NCBI RefSeq assembly: GCF_021183825.1
Contig: NZ_CP089211.1
Coordinates: 868,001 to 932,000, forward strand
Direction of reading: 5' to 3'
Length of the DNA stretch: 64,000 nt
From: Sinomicrobium kalidii
Lineage (GTDB): Bacteria; Bacteroidota; Bacteroidia; Flavobacteriales; Flavobacteriaceae
Shown here piece after piece: positions 53,184-62,352 of the stretch (positions are counted from its first letter, which is position 1; every line of letters starts with the position of its first letter). The translations under genes and the position numbers were made by a program. The notes beneath the pieces were generated by a model. The model worked only from the letters and a program-made list of their open reading frames with translations. It ran no database searches and was not told the DNA's origin.

Positions 53184-53518
53184 TGTTTTAAATGTTTCAG
53201 TGGAAGAAAGACCGGATCAGGGACAAAGGTTATGGGATTTTTCCTTTGTTGTAAGTTTCCGGTTTTGGTTTTGCCGCGGATACACGAATGTTTTTTGAGT
53301 TGAATCTTGCAAATGAGGTTGTATTTTAGGTATTTGGTTATTCAGTTATTTAGGCATCACGCATGAACTGAATAACTCAATAACCTGTTAACCCGACAAC
53401 AAGACCATAATTTTTCACATTACTCAAAAATCGCAAGTCGTACCTCTTATGTCCTGCTGCCTTAGGTCTGAACTCCTACAATGTCCACAACTTTTAGGAT
53501 TGATCCGAAAGACCTCCC
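53184..53518. other. Intergenic region with repeat-like hairpin
   Basis: 335 bases between the CCC-motif and CD225 genes without a credible ORF. It contains a GTTATT/AATAAC hairpin (53336-53385) of the same kind as the array at 45855-46240. Confidence 0.6.
53336..53385. repeat. GTTATT hairpin related to the 45.9-kb tandem array
   Basis: GGTTATTCAGTTATT at 53336-53350 pairs at 14 of 15 positions with AATAACTCAATAACC at 53371-53385. Between them lies TAGGCATCACGCATGAACTG, which resembles the TTAGGCAGTACCCATTAACT part of the array unit. Confidence 0.65.
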
Positions 53519-53794
53519 ATGCCGGATAACCACCTGGCACTGGCCATCGTCAGCACGCTTTTATGCTGTATGCCGCTGGGTATAGTGAGTATTGTCTATG
53601 CTTCCAGGGTAAAGGCATATATGAACGGTAATTACAATGAAGCCCGGAGAGCGTCTAAAAATGCAAAGATATGGGCACTGGTCTCTATCGGTTCTGTTTT
53701 CGGAATTACGGTATTACTATTCCTGTTTTATCTGTTGCAAACAATGCTCGCCCTGGCTTTTTTCGCTGTGTTCGAAAGCGGAGGTTATGGCTGA
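53519..53794 (+). CDS. CD225/dispanin-family membrane protein
   Basis: A 91-residue protein with two membrane helices. The first part, PDNHLALAIVSTLLCCMPLGIVSIVYASRV, is the hallmark of the CD225/dispanin (IFITM-like) family with its CC pair; the second helix is at about 52-78. The function in bacteria is unknown. No family residues can be added upstream because a stop codon lies at 53501-53503. Confidence 0.85.
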   Translation: MPDNHLALAIVSTLLCCMPLGIVSIVYASRVKAYMNGNYNEARRASKNAKIWALVSIGSVFGITVLLFLFYLLQTMLALAFFAVFESGGYG

Positions 53795-53868
53795 TCGTGA
53801 AGCATATTTATTCATAAAAGAGGGAGGGACCGGTTTTGAACACCGCCCCTCTCTTCTTTTTATACCTT

Positions 53869-54096
53869 TTAAAGCACCTTCCGTATATCCCGCACAAGCT
53901 GTTCCAGGCCGTTTACTTTGATTTCCAGCATGGCTTCCAGTTGCTGCCCCAACATTCCCCGCGGAAAGCCCTTTTGCTTGAACCACACCAGGTAATATTC
54001 CGGAAGGTCGGTAATATAACTATCCTTGTATTTGCCGAACGGCATTCTGGCCCGGGCCAGTTTTACCAGGAATTCCCTGCTGTATTCCATTTCCAT
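53869..54096 (-). CDS. DUF3820 small protein
   Basis: A 75-residue soluble protein with the DUF3820 pattern: LARARMPFGKYKDSYITDLPEYYLVWFKQKGFPRG. Similar modules occur at the ends of some exonucleases, but the role of the stand-alone form is unknown. The ATG at 54096 (or 54090) gives the usual length; the frame upstream would cover the promoter box. Confidence 0.85.
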   Translation of the reverse strand: MEMEYSREFLVKLARARMPFGKYKDSYITDLPEYYLVWFKQKGFPRGMLGQQLEAMLEIKVNGLEQLVRDIRKVL

Positions 54097-54116
54097 CGCA
54101 TACGTGTTTATGCATA

Positions 54117-54124
54117 CAAAATTA
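54117..54124 (-). promoter_or_regulatory. -7 promoter box of the DUF3820 gene
   Basis: TAATTTTG on the minus strand, an exact TAnnTTTG match, 21 bases before the start at 54096. Confidence 0.45.
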
Positions 54125-54442
54125 ACTTTTCGCCGCAAACATATAAACTAAAGGGAACCGCTTATGAAATTGATCCTTATTTTAACACCTTTCACCCTAA
54201 ATTAAGAAAAACCTCTCATCTATTTAACATTATATTTCAAAAAACACTAAATTTGATAGTATTCATTTTACAAAATGCTACCCTTACACCTTTATTTTTT
54301 AATAAATGTAATAATCACGGTATTCTCATATAAATCGATCAGAGGTCCGGCCACAACGGTGTGATTGTCGTCTCTGCGGATAAAGAGGAAATACCGGATA
54401 TTATTTATCAACCAGGGTCCTGACCCGTAAAATGTTAATTCT
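54125..54442. other. AT-rich intergenic region before aqpZ
   Basis: About 300 bases between the DUF3820 promoter and aqpZ, with no gene. TAAATTTG at 54248-54255 on the plus strand is a possible -7 box, which would leave an aqpZ leader of about 180 bases. Confidence 0.4.
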
Positions 54443-55129
54443 ATGAAAAAAATTTTAGCTGAGTTCATCGGAACTTTCTGGCTGGTGCTGGGAGGTTGCG
54501 GAAGTGCGGTACTGGCCGCAGCATTTCCCCAACTGGGAATAGGTTTACTTGGGGTATCCCTTGCATTTGGTCTCACCGTACTGACCATTGTTTACAGCCT
54601 GGGACATATTTCCGGGGCTCATTTAAACCCCGCCGTATCTGTCGGGCTATGGATAGGCGGACGTTTTGATGCCCGGGAATTACTCCCTTATATTATTGCA
54701 CAGATACTGGGCGGGCTGGCCGCTGCGGGAATCCTCTATGTAATTGCCACGGGAAACGGTAGTGAAATAGGCAGTTTTGCTGCGAATGGCTACAATGAAC
54801 ATTCCCCCGGGGGATACAGCATGAATGCCGCACTGCTCACCGAAATTGTAATGACCTTTATGTTTCTCATCATTATCCTCGGGGCTACCGATAAAAAGGC
54901 CCCGGCAGGGTTTGCGGGTATTGCCATCGGCCTCGGGCTCACCCTTATCCATCTTATCAGTATCCCCGTGACAAACACCTCCGTAAATCCCGCGCGCAGT
55001 ATCAGCCAGGCCATCTTTGTTGGTGACTGGGCATTGCAGCAATTATGGCTCTTTATTGCTGCACCTGTTGCCGGCGCCATTCTGGCGGGACTCGTATACC
55101 GGTTGTTACAGGGAAAAAACAATGAATAA
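54443..55129 (+). CDS. aqpZ: Aquaporin Z-type water channel
   Basis: A 228-residue inner-membrane channel of six helices and two half-helices. Both pore motifs are present, [11 protein letters not shown] (about residue 60) and [15 protein letters not shown] (about 180). The His in [15 protein letters not shown] and the Arg of the second NPA motif are the selectivity-filter residues expected of a water-selective AqpZ rather than GlpF. The length is normal. It stands alone. Confidence 0.95.
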   Translation: MKKILAEFIGTFWLVLGGCGSAVLAAAFPQLGIGLLGVSLAFGLTVLTIVYSLGHISGAHLNPAVSVGLWIGGRFDARELLPYIIAQILGGLAAAGILYVIATGNGSEIGSFAANGYNEHSPGGYSMNAALLTEIVMTFMFLIIILGATDKKAPAGFAGIAIGLGLTLIHLISIPVTNTSVNPARSISQAIFVGDWALQQLWLFIAAPVAGAILAGLVYRLLQGKNNE

Positions 55130-55340
55130 ATACTATAACAGTGTGCCTGTCAATGAAAAGCGGCAGGCACATCAACAATAACACCAAGTAGTAAAAAGTT
55201 TTGTGGCCCTTGTGGTTTTCCATAATCATGGACTTTATCTTACCACAGAGGTGTGCTGCAAAGCAGGCCCAGGTTACCACAGAGCACTGTACAAAACTTA
55301 AAAGTATAGAAAGAAAGTTATTGAGAAGGTACGGGACTAT
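55130..55340. other. Intergenic region with direct repeats
   Basis: Holds a stem (TGCCTG at about 55144-55149 with CAGGCA at about 55164-55169) without a T-run, and two copies of TTACCACAGAG (about 55239 and 55275). No gene was found. Confidence 0.4.
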
Positions 55341-56294
55341 TTACAATAATGCCCCTATTATCTCTTCTATGGAAATGTTCTCGGCCTCGGCCTTGTAGTT
55401 TTTGATCACCCTGTGCCTCAGAATACCGTTGGCCACAGCCTTTACATTTTCGATATCGGGAGAAAATTTTCCGTTTACCGCCGCATGGGCCTTAGCTGCC
55501 AGCACCAGGTTTTGCGATGCCCTGGGCCCCGCACCCCAGTCTACGTACTCTTCCACTATCTTTTCGGACTGTCCGTTTGCGGGCCGGGTCTTACCTACCA
55601 GCCTTACCGCGTATTCCACTACATTATCGGCTACGGGAATCCTACGTATAAGGTGTTGTATTTCTACCATCTCCTTTGCGGTAAACAGGGGGGATACCTT
55701 TACTTCCCTGTCCATTGTGGTCGATTTTACCACATTTACTTCTTCTTCAAAAGAAGGATAATTTAAAGCTATGGCAAACATAAACCTGTCGAGTTGTGCT
55801 TCGGGAAGCGGATATGTCCCCTCCTGTTCGATCGGGTTTTGTGTGGCAAGGACAAAATACGGAAGGTCCAGTTTGTAATTATCCCCGGCTACGGTCACCG
55901 CTCTTTCCTGCATGGCTTCAAGCAGGGCAGCCTGTGTTTTCGGTGGCGTACGGTTTATTTCATCGGCCAGGATTATATTGGCAAACACCGGCCCCTTTAT
56001 AAATTTGAATTCCCTGTTGGCATCCAGTATTTCACTCCCCAGGATATCGCTCGGCATAAGGTCGGGAGTGAATTGTATACGTTTAAAATCCAGTCCCAGG
56101 GCATCTGCAATGGTTTTGATCATCAGGGTCTTTGCCAGTCCGGGAACGCCGATAAGCAGGGCATGCCCGCCGGAATATATGGCAAGCAGCACCTCTTCAA
56201 TGACCGCTTCCTGCCCGATTATAACTTTGGCAATTTCTTGTTTCAACTCCCGGTGCTTTTCAACCAGGTTCTTCAAAGCGGAAACGTCAGACAT
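55341..56294 (-). CDS. MoxR-family AAA ATPase
   Basis: A 317-residue AAA+ ATPase. Walker A is LLIGVPGLAKTLMIKTIA, Walker B is IILADEINRTPPKTQAALLEAM (D-E-I-N-R, the MoxR mark), and sensor 1 is FVLATQNPIEQEGTYPLPEAQLDRF. The lid domain ends with GPRASQNLVLAAKAHA. MoxR proteins act as metal- or cofactor-insertion or stress chaperones, usually with a von Willebrand-type partner; none is found next to it here. The start at 56294 was chosen over 56330. Last gene of the prolyl-isomerase run. Confidence 0.93.
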   Translation of the reverse strand: MSDVSALKNLVEKHRELKQEIAKVIIGQEAVIEEVLLAIYSGGHALLIGVPGLAKTLMIKTIADALGLDFKRIQFTPDLMPSDILGSEILDANREFKFIKGPVFANIILADEINRTPPKTQAALLEAMQERAVTVAGDNYKLDLPYFVLATQNPIEQEGTYPLPEAQLDRFMFAIALNYPSFEEEVNVVKSTTMDREVKVSPLFTAKEMVEIQHLIRRIPVADNVVEYAVRLVGKTRPANGQSEKIVEEYVDWGAGPRASQNLVLAAKAHAAVNGKFSPDIENVKAVANGILRHRVIKNYKAEAENISIEEIIGALL

Positions 56295-56376
56295 AAAGTT
56301 TTGGATTTGAGGTGTTTTTTTATGAATCAAATTTTAAATACATAATCTCAGAAGTATCACCGGGCACGGGTACATC

Positions 56377-57885
56377 TTACTCCTTCAGCCAGTTGTTGGA
56401 GAAATCGCAGCCCTTGTAATCGGAATTCACCATAATGTAGGTATCTTCTATGGTATCTTCCATCCATTCCCTTATGGCCTTTATTTGTTTTTCCTTGAGG
56501 GCAAGTTCTTTTATTTTCAGGTAATCCTGTACATAATCGGCCGTATGTTCATCATACCTGTTGGTCACCTTTAATATTTTAAATGTGATCTTTCCCGGTC
56601 TTTTCGGGTCTTCTTCTTTATAAACCCGCGATACTTCACCGGTCTTCAGGTCACTTACCTGGCTGTACAGTGAAGGATCGAGTTTGGTAAGCTCAAAACG
56701 GGTGTCCATATTGCTGGGATTACGCAACTGCCCGCCCTCGAACTTGGTTTCCTTTTCATCGGAATACTCCCTGGCGGCATCGGCAAAGGACACTTCGTCG
56801 TTCACTATTTTTTGGCGTACTTTATCCAGTTCTTCCCGGGTTTCGTCCAGGGTTGCCTGCGGGATCTCCGGTATAAGGAGAATATGTCTCAGGTCCAGCT
56901 CCTGTCCCATTATTTTATCAATCTTTATGATATGCCATCCGAAGTCGGTTTCAAAAGGCTCGGATATCTCCCCTTCCCGGAGACTGTAGGCCACATCAAC
57001 AAATTCCTTGGCAAAACCGGTCTGTTTGGTGATGTGGTAAAAACCGCCCTTGGAACTGGAACCGGGGTCCTTGGAATACAAAATGGCCTTGGTGGCAAAA
57101 CTGGCCCCGTTTTCTTCGATATCGCGCTTCATTTCATTCAGTCTGTTCACCACTTTCTGTTTCTCCGCTTCGGGTACATCCGGTTCTTTTACGATCTGTG
57201 CTATTTCAAGTTCTGCTCCGAACACCGGGCGCTCATCTTCCGGAAGTTTGTTAAACCACTGGCGTACTTCTTCGGGGGTGATCTCTATTTCGTCCACCAC
57301 TTTGCTTTGCATTCTCTCGGCAAGTGCGCGCACTTTGTTTATCTGAAACAGTTCTTCCCTGAAACTTTCCTCGTCCGATTTTTTGTAATAGGACAGCAGG
57401 TTTTCCATGGTACCCACCTGGCTCACCAGGTAATTCAGCTGTTGCTCGGTCTGTGCCATAACCTGCTTGTCAGACACCTCCAGGCTGTCCTGTATGGCCT
57501 GGTGTGCATACAGTTTATCTTCCATAAGCTTTCCGAGCAGCTGGCAACGGGTAATGTCCTTTATGGACACGCCCTGGTTCTGAAGGTCGATATAGCTTTT
57601 GTCGATATCCGATTCGAGGATGATATAATCGCCCACAACCGAAACGACCCCGTCTACCTTGGTCCTTTCTTCAGACACTTCCGTATTTTCCTCATCTTCC
57701 GCAACTGCTTCCTGTATCGTCATATCGGTTTTCTGCACAATGGCCGTACTGTCCTGTTGTATCTCTGTACTTTCAGCTACGGCAGTTCCGTTCCCGGTAC
57801 TTTCCACTTCCTCTTTTTCCTGTGCCCATCCTATCTGAAGCATACAAACAGCAATGCCCAGGATCATTTTATTTATCCGACTCAT
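56377..57885 (-). CDS. SurA-like periplasmic peptidylprolyl isomerase
   Basis: A 502-residue periplasmic chaperone. A signal peptide (MILGIAVCMLQIGWAQ) is followed by a low-complexity Glu/Thr-rich linker. A SurA N-terminal chaperone part comes next (VVSVVGDYIILESDIDKSYIDLQ). Two parvulin domains follow (VFGAELEIAQIVKEPD to GFYHITKQTGFAKEFVDVAYSL, and LDLRHILLIPEIP to the end). It helps outer-membrane proteins fold. The 57885 start overlaps the upstream gene by 17 bases and is preferred to 57918. Confidence 0.92.
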   Translation of the reverse strand: MSRINKMILGIAVCMLQIGWAQEKEEVESTGNGTAVAESTEIQQDSTAIVQKTDMTIQEAVAEDEENTEVSEERTKVDGVVSVVGDYIILESDIDKSYIDLQNQGVSIKDITRCQLLGKLMEDKLYAHQAIQDSLEVSDKQVMAQTEQQLNYLVSQVGTMENLLSYYKKSDEESFREELFQINKVRALAERMQSKVVDEIEITPEEVRQWFNKLPEDERPVFGAELEIAQIVKEPDVPEAEKQKVVNRLNEMKRDIEENGASFATKAILYSKDPGSSSKGGFYHITKQTGFAKEFVDVAYSLREGEISEPFETDFGWHIIKIDKIMGQELDLRHILLIPEIPQATLDETREELDKVRQKIVNDEVSFADAAREYSDEKETKFEGGQLRNPSNMDTRFELTKLDPSLYSQVSDLKTGEVSRVYKEEDPKRPGKITFKILKVTNRYDEHTADYVQDYLKIKELALKEKQIKAIREWMEDTIEDTYIMVNSDYKGCDFSNNWLKE

Positions 57886-58732
57886 AAATTTCAAATTTCT
57901 TTTTTCTGACTGCTTCATCCATTATTTCTTTTTCCAGCTTCCTTACAAATTCCAGTTTTCTCCTGTTAAGCAATATTTGCTTTATGGTAGGTTTCACATA
58001 TGACATGGGGGCAATCTCGTTACGGTGCAGTATATCGTTAATATACACCAAATATACCCCTAAAGAGTCGCTTAACTCAAAGAAATGCGATTTTTTTATA
58101 TTTTTTTCATTCTCTTCACGGGCCAGTAACGGTATTTTTTGATATATCTGTGCCGCTTTTACCCATATGGAATCTTCCAGGGCATAAGATTTGAACTGTA
58201 TGGCAATTTCTTCCAGATCGGCCTTGTCGGCCTCTTCATACCTCCTGAACTTTTCGCGTATTTCATCCAGTTTGTCAAAATCCCTGCTCACCTCTAAATA
58301 CCTGAACCTCCACAACTCTTCGTTGAGCTTAAAATTATCTTCGGTATTGTTGTAAAACGACTTTATCTCGGCATCCGAAACAGCCGTATCCATGGCATTA
58401 TTGACCAGAGCTTCCTTATACGTAGTGGTATAGAGGTCTGTTCTGTATTCGGCAATAAGCTTTTCAAATTCCCTGACCTGTTCTTCCGGGAGGTTGATCT
58501 TCGCTTTTTCCATAAAAAGCTGTTTCGCCGCCCAGGAATTGATAAAATTGGCCTTGACCACCATACTGTCTTCCTTCGACATATTCTCTCCGTAAATACC
58601 GGAAAGGTCCTTTTTATACAGGTATTTATCACCTACACGTGCTACGGTATCCGCTGTTTCTTCCTGCCGGAAATAAGAACAGCTTCCCAGCCCCAGTAAA
58701 ACGATAATACCAATTATTTTTTTTCTTAACAT
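57869..58732 (-). CDS. SurA/PpiC-like peptidylprolyl isomerase lipoprotein
   Basis: A 287-residue lipoprotein with lipobox LLGLGSC (Cys18). The N-terminal chaperone-like part shows ARVGDKYLYKKDLSGIYGENMSKED, and the rest is mostly helical with no clear parvulin active site. It resembles the second member of the flavobacterial pair that precedes SurA. It probably assists outer-membrane protein assembly with the next gene; the two overlap by 17 bases. Confidence 0.85.
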   Translation of the reverse strand: MLRKKIIGIIVLLGLGSCSYFRQEETADTVARVGDKYLYKKDLSGIYGENMSKEDSMVVKANFINSWAAKQLFMEKAKINLPEEQVREFEKLIAEYRTDLYTTTYKEALVNNAMDTAVSDAEIKSFYNNTEDNFKLNEELWRFRYLEVSRDFDKLDEIREKFRRYEEADKADLEEIAIQFKSYALEDSIWVKAAQIYQKIPLLAREENEKNIKKSHFFELSDSLGVYLVYINDILHRNEIAPMSYVKPTIKQILLNRRKLEFVRKLEKEIMDEAVRKKKFEIYESDK

Positions 58733-58906
58733 CCAAACCTCTTTTACTTCCTGAAATCCTTTGTTTACGGGCCATACATATGCACAGGTTTTTCAGGGGT
58801 CTTGTCCGAGGGCTAACAAAAATAATAATTCGGGAAAATATCGCAAGCCGGGGCGTTGACGTTTAACAAAGATTTATGTAGTTGCAGGTTGTAAATTAAT
58901 GGGTTG

Positions 58907-58963
58907 CAGGTTACAGATTGCAGGTTTTACTCACGAACACGGTCCCAGGCAAACTGTAACCTG
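58907..58963. repeat. 10-bp inverted repeat in the guaB-lipoprotein spacer
   Basis: CAGGTTACAG at 58907-58916 is the exact reverse complement of 58954-58963. GTTGCAGGTT words nearby are repeated directly. It lies after guaB's stop (minus strand) and before the lipoprotein gene. Confidence 0.6.
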
Positions 58964-58986
58964 ATAACTTATAATGAATTAAGTCA

Positions 58987-60459
58987 TTACCTGCTGTAGT
59001 TAGGAGCTTCCTTGGTGATGGCCACATCGTGAGGGTGGCTCTCGTGGATGCCGGAAGCGGTGATCTTTACAAACTGTCCTTTTTCCTTCAGTGTTTCGAT
59101 ATCTGCAGCTCCGCAATATCCCATACCTGCCCGGAGTCCGCCTATAAACTGATGCATGCTCTCCACCAGTTCGCCTTTATAGGGCACACGCCCTACAATA
59201 CCTTCCGGCACCAGTTTTTTGATATCGTCTTCCACGTCCTGGAAATAGCGGTCCTTACTTCCCTGTTTCATCGCTTCTACAGATCCCATTCCCCTATAGC
59301 TCTTAAACTTACGTCCTTCATAAATTATGGTTTCGCCCGGAGATTCCTTGGTTCCTGCCAGCAGGGAACCCAGCATTACACAGTCTGCCCCCGCGGCAAT
59401 GGCCTTGGGTATGTCTCCGGTATAACGTACGCCCCCGTCGGCTATCACAGGTACTCCCGAACCTTTTATGGCCGCAGCGACCTCGAGTACGGCAGAGAAT
59501 TGCGGGAACCCCACACCGGCCACTACCCTGGTGGTGCAAATAGACCCGGGGCCAATCCCCACTTTTACAGCGTCTGCCCCGTTCTCTACCAGGTAGCGGG
59601 CTGCTTCACCGGTGGCGATATTCCCTACCACCACATCCAGTTCCGGAAACGCTTTTTTCACTTCTTTTAATATGCTGACCACTCCGCGCGTATGGCCGTG
59701 TGCCGTGTCTATGATTATGGCATCAATACCTGCGTTCACCAATGCTTCGGCACGTTCCGGGGCATCTGCCGTAACCCCTATGGCCGCGGCAACCCGTAAT
59801 CTTCCATACTTATCCTTGTTGGCTGTGGGTTTTTGTGTAAGCTTGGTGATATCCCGGAAGGTAATGAGCCCTACCAGTTTGTTCCCGGCATTGACTACCG
59901 GCAATTTTTCAATTTTATTTTCCTGCAGTATTTCTTCCGCATCCCCCAGCGAAGTCCCTTCCCCTACGGTAACGAGATTTTCAGACGTCATCACTTCCAC
60001 TATGGGCCTGTCGTTATTTTTTTCAAAACGCAGGTCCCGGTTGGTCACGATCCCCTTCAGGAAACCACCGTCATCCACAATAGGAATTCCGCCTATACTG
60101 TGTTCGGCCATGTTCTTCTTCGCATCGGCCACCTTCGCCGTTAAGGGCAGGGTTACCGGGTCTATGATCATTCCGCTCTCCGCACGCTTCACCTTGCGTA
60201 CCTCCAGGGCCTGCTGTTCGGCAGTCATATTCTTGTGCAGCACACCTATCCCTCCTTCCCTGGCCATGGCTATGGCCATTGCAGATTCGGTAACGGTATC
60301 CATCGCCGCCGAGACTATGGGCACGTTAATCGTAATATTTCTGGTGAATTTGGTCTGAATATTGACCTCTCTGGGCAAGACTTCCGAAAAGGCCGGAACA
60401 AGAAGGACATCATCATACGTCAACCCTTCTCCTACAATTTTTGAACTATGAGCTTTCAT
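58987..60459 (-). CDS. guaB: Inosine-5'-monophosphate dehydrogenase
   Basis: NAD-dependent oxidation of IMP to XMP, the committed step of GMP synthesis. It has 490 residues. The barrel is split by two CBS domains (about 95-210). The catalytic cysteine lies in [13 protein letters not shown] near residue 303. The flap and IMP-binding blocks [10 protein letters not shown] and GYCGAAD are present. The length is normal. An HMG-CoA lyase gene lies 107 bp upstream. Confidence 0.97.
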   Translation of the reverse strand: MKAHSSKIVGEGLTYDDVLLVPAFSEVLPREVNIQTKFTRNITINVPIVSAAMDTVTESAMAIAMAREGGIGVLHKNMTAEQQALEVRKVKRAESGMIIDPVTLPLTAKVADAKKNMAEHSIGGIPIVDDGGFLKGIVTNRDLRFEKNNDRPIVEVMTSENLVTVGEGTSLGDAEEILQENKIEKLPVVNAGNKLVGLITFRDITKLTQKPTANKDKYGRLRVAAAIGVTADAPERAEALVNAGIDAIIIDTAHGHTRGVVSILKEVKKAFPELDVVVGNIATGEAARYLVENGADAVKVGIGPGSICTTRVVAGVGFPQFSAVLEVAAAIKGSGVPVIADGGVRYTGDIPKAIAAGADCVMLGSLLAGTKESPGETIIYEGRKFKSYRGMGSVEAMKQGSKDRYFQDVEDDIKKLVPEGIVGRVPYKGELVESMHQFIGGLRAGMGYCGAADIETLKEKGQFVKITASGIHESHPHDVAITKEAPNYSR

Positions 60460-60485
60460 GGCGCAACTTATAAATTAGTTGCACG

Positions 60486-60493
60486 CAAATATA
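60486..60493 (-). promoter_or_regulatory. -7 promoter box of guaB
   Basis: TATATTTG on the minus strand, an exact TAnnTTTG match, 27 bases before the start. Confidence 0.5.
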
Positions 60494-60566
60494 CGTCAAT
60501 TTTGGGGATTAGAAACTATTTTTTATCATTTAGTCTCTTTCTTTGTCAAACCCGTACAGCCCTCAA

Positions 60567-61430
60567 CTAAAAATATGAGCCGAAAACCTTTATCGCCTCA
60601 TTATAGGCGCTCTCAAAACTCATGGCAGACAGGCCTGTATCTGCTTTTGCAGCAGTAAAATAGGACACCATTTTTTCGGTAGGCATATTTCCGGTAAGTT
60701 CGTCCTTGGCCATGGGACAACCGCCAAATCCCTGTATGGCTCCGTCAAACCTCATGCACCCGGCCCCGTAGGCGGCATCGATCTTCTCATACCACGACGA
60801 CGGGGTGGTATGCAGGTGTGCGCCGAATTCGATTTCCGGATACGCCGGGATCAAATGGGTAAACAGGTAACTGATGACTTCCGGGGTTGAGCTCCCCACG
60901 GTATCCGACAGGGACAAAATCCTTATGCCCATGGCCGAAAGCTTTTCCGTCCACTCCCCTACGATCTCCACGTTCCACGGATCACCGTACGGGTTACCGA
61001 AGCCCATGGAAAGGTAAGCCACCACTTCCTTACCGGCTTTATCCGCCATGTCCAGTATCTCCCGGAGGATCACTGTAGATTCTGCAATGGTCTTGTGGGT
61101 ATTCCGCATCTGGAAGTTCTCGGATATGGAAAAGGGATACCCGAGATAATCGATTTCGGGATGAACCGCAGCGTCTTTGGCTCCCCTGACATTGGCCACA
61201 ATGGCCAGCAACTTGCTCCGGGTCCCGGAAAGGTCCAGTTTGTCCAGCACCTCTGCGGTATCCGCCATCTGCGGAATGGCCTTAGGCGATACAAAACTAC
61301 CGAAGTCTATGGTATCAAAGCCCACACGCAACAGGGACTGGATATACGCCACCTTTTTTTCAGTGGGTATGAATGTCTTTATCCCCTGCATGGCATCCCT
61401 GGGACATTCTATGAGTTTTATCTTATTCAT
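60567..61430 (-). CDS. mvaB: Hydroxymethylglutaryl-CoA lyase
   Basis: Splits HMG-CoA into acetyl-CoA and acetoacetate, the last step of leucine breakdown. It has 287 residues in a TIM barrel of the HMGL-like family. The start IKLIECPRDAMQGIKTFIPTEKK carries the catalytic Arg-Asp pair. FGSFVSPKAIPQMADTAEVL and HLHTTPSSWYEKIDAAYGAG hold substrate and metal ligands. GGCPMAKDELTGN is the C-terminal catalytic-cysteine loop. It overlaps the HAD gene by eight bases. Confidence 0.9.
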   Translation of the reverse strand: MNKIKLIECPRDAMQGIKTFIPTEKKVAYIQSLLRVGFDTIDFGSFVSPKAIPQMADTAEVLDKLDLSGTRSKLLAIVANVRGAKDAAVHPEIDYLGYPFSISENFQMRNTHKTIAESTVILREILDMADKAGKEVVAYLSMGFGNPYGDPWNVEIVGEWTEKLSAMGIRILSLSDTVGSSTPEVISYLFTHLIPAYPEIEFGAHLHTTPSSWYEKIDAAYGAGCMRFDGAIQGFGGCPMAKDELTGNMPTEKMVSYFTAAKADTGLSAMSFESAYNEAIKVFGSYF

Positions 61431-62088
61431 TAACGCAATAGAACATGTTCATTTTTGTGGTGGTAAGTTCACGAAAATCATCTATGATCAGGTCTGCCGC
61501 AGACAGGTCCTGCTGTCCGGAATTCGCATTCCTGTATCCGATACACTGCATTCCGGCGGCCCTGGCAGCTTTGACCCCGTTCCTGCTGTCTTCGATCACC
61601 ACAAAGGCATCGGGGGATATATCGTATAATCCGGCTACTTTCAGAAAAATATCGGGAAAAGGTTTTCCGCGGGCCACGTGTTCACTGCTCACCATATGAT
61701 CAAAATACCTCCCGAGACCGGCCTTTTCCATAAAGATATCGATAAGCTTTACCGGCGAAGACGACCCCAGGGAAAGATTGTAGCCCGAATCCTTTAACCT
61801 GCAGAGCAGTTCGGACACGCCTTCGGTCTTCGGGATCTGCCTGTCGCCGATCACACTGAAAAAATAGGCTTTATGAGCTTCCAGAAGATCGGCGGGCTTT
61901 CCTTCCAGCCCGAAATCCTTTTTCAGTTTTTCCCACATCATCAGGGCTCCCATTCCAACCAGGGTAAAGTGGTATTCCCTTGTAAGGTTCACCCCCATTT
62001 CCTGCAGTACCTCTCCCAGTATTTGCATATGTATGGGTTCGCTGTCTACCAGAACACCATCCATATCAAAAATAACGTGTTTTTGCAT
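61423..62088 (-). CDS. HAD-superfamily phosphatase/phosphomutase (beta-phosphoglucomutase-like)
   Basis: A 221-residue HAD protein. Motif I is FDMDGVLVDSEPIHMQ (both catalytic aspartates). A helical cap follows. Motif II is LGSSSP and motif III/IV covers GKPFPDIFLKVA and VVIEDSRNGVKAA. It acts on a sugar phosphate or a related small phosphoester; the specific substrate is unknown. The ATG at 62088 (MQKHVIFDMDG) was preferred to 62106. Confidence 0.9.
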   Translation of the reverse strand: MQKHVIFDMDGVLVDSEPIHMQILGEVLQEMGVNLTREYHFTLVGMGALMMWEKLKKDFGLEGKPADLLEAHKAYFFSVIGDRQIPKTEGVSELLCRLKDSGYNLSLGSSSPVKLIDIFMEKAGLGRYFDHMVSSEHVARGKPFPDIFLKVAGLYDISPDAFVVIEDSRNGVKAARAAGMQCIGYRNANSGQQDLSAADLIIDDFRELTTTKMNMFYCVNE

Positions 62089-62329
62089 CTCCGTTGTTTT
62101 ATTCAAATGTAAACATTTTCTTTGGTTTTGGGATTTCCGGTTTCCGGTTTCATCCTGCCGGTAACCGGTTAATAGTGCCCGACAACCAGTGACAGACGGG
62201 CCGTATGGTGTTTTACCAAAAATTCCCTTCTTCTGATCCGGAAAAAGAATGTCCCGGAGTTTCGGAGCCTGGTTCCGGGTTTATTCTGAAATGTTTGCGT
62301 TTCACCCGTGGCCCGGGCTTTCTAACCCT

Positions 62330-62352
62330 CCGTCCGGACTAAAGTCCGGCCA
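62330..62352. repeat. CCGGACT/AGTCCGG hairpin at the end of pyrD
   Basis: CCGGACT pairs with AGTCCGG around a two-base loop (about 62334-62349). It overlaps the pyrD stop codon. No T-run follows on either strand. Confidence 0.55.

Noticed and set aside
56812..57909. Plus-strand open frame of 365 codons
   Set aside because: Antisense to the SurA-like gene; its composition is unlike a real membrane or soluble protein and it has no start signal.
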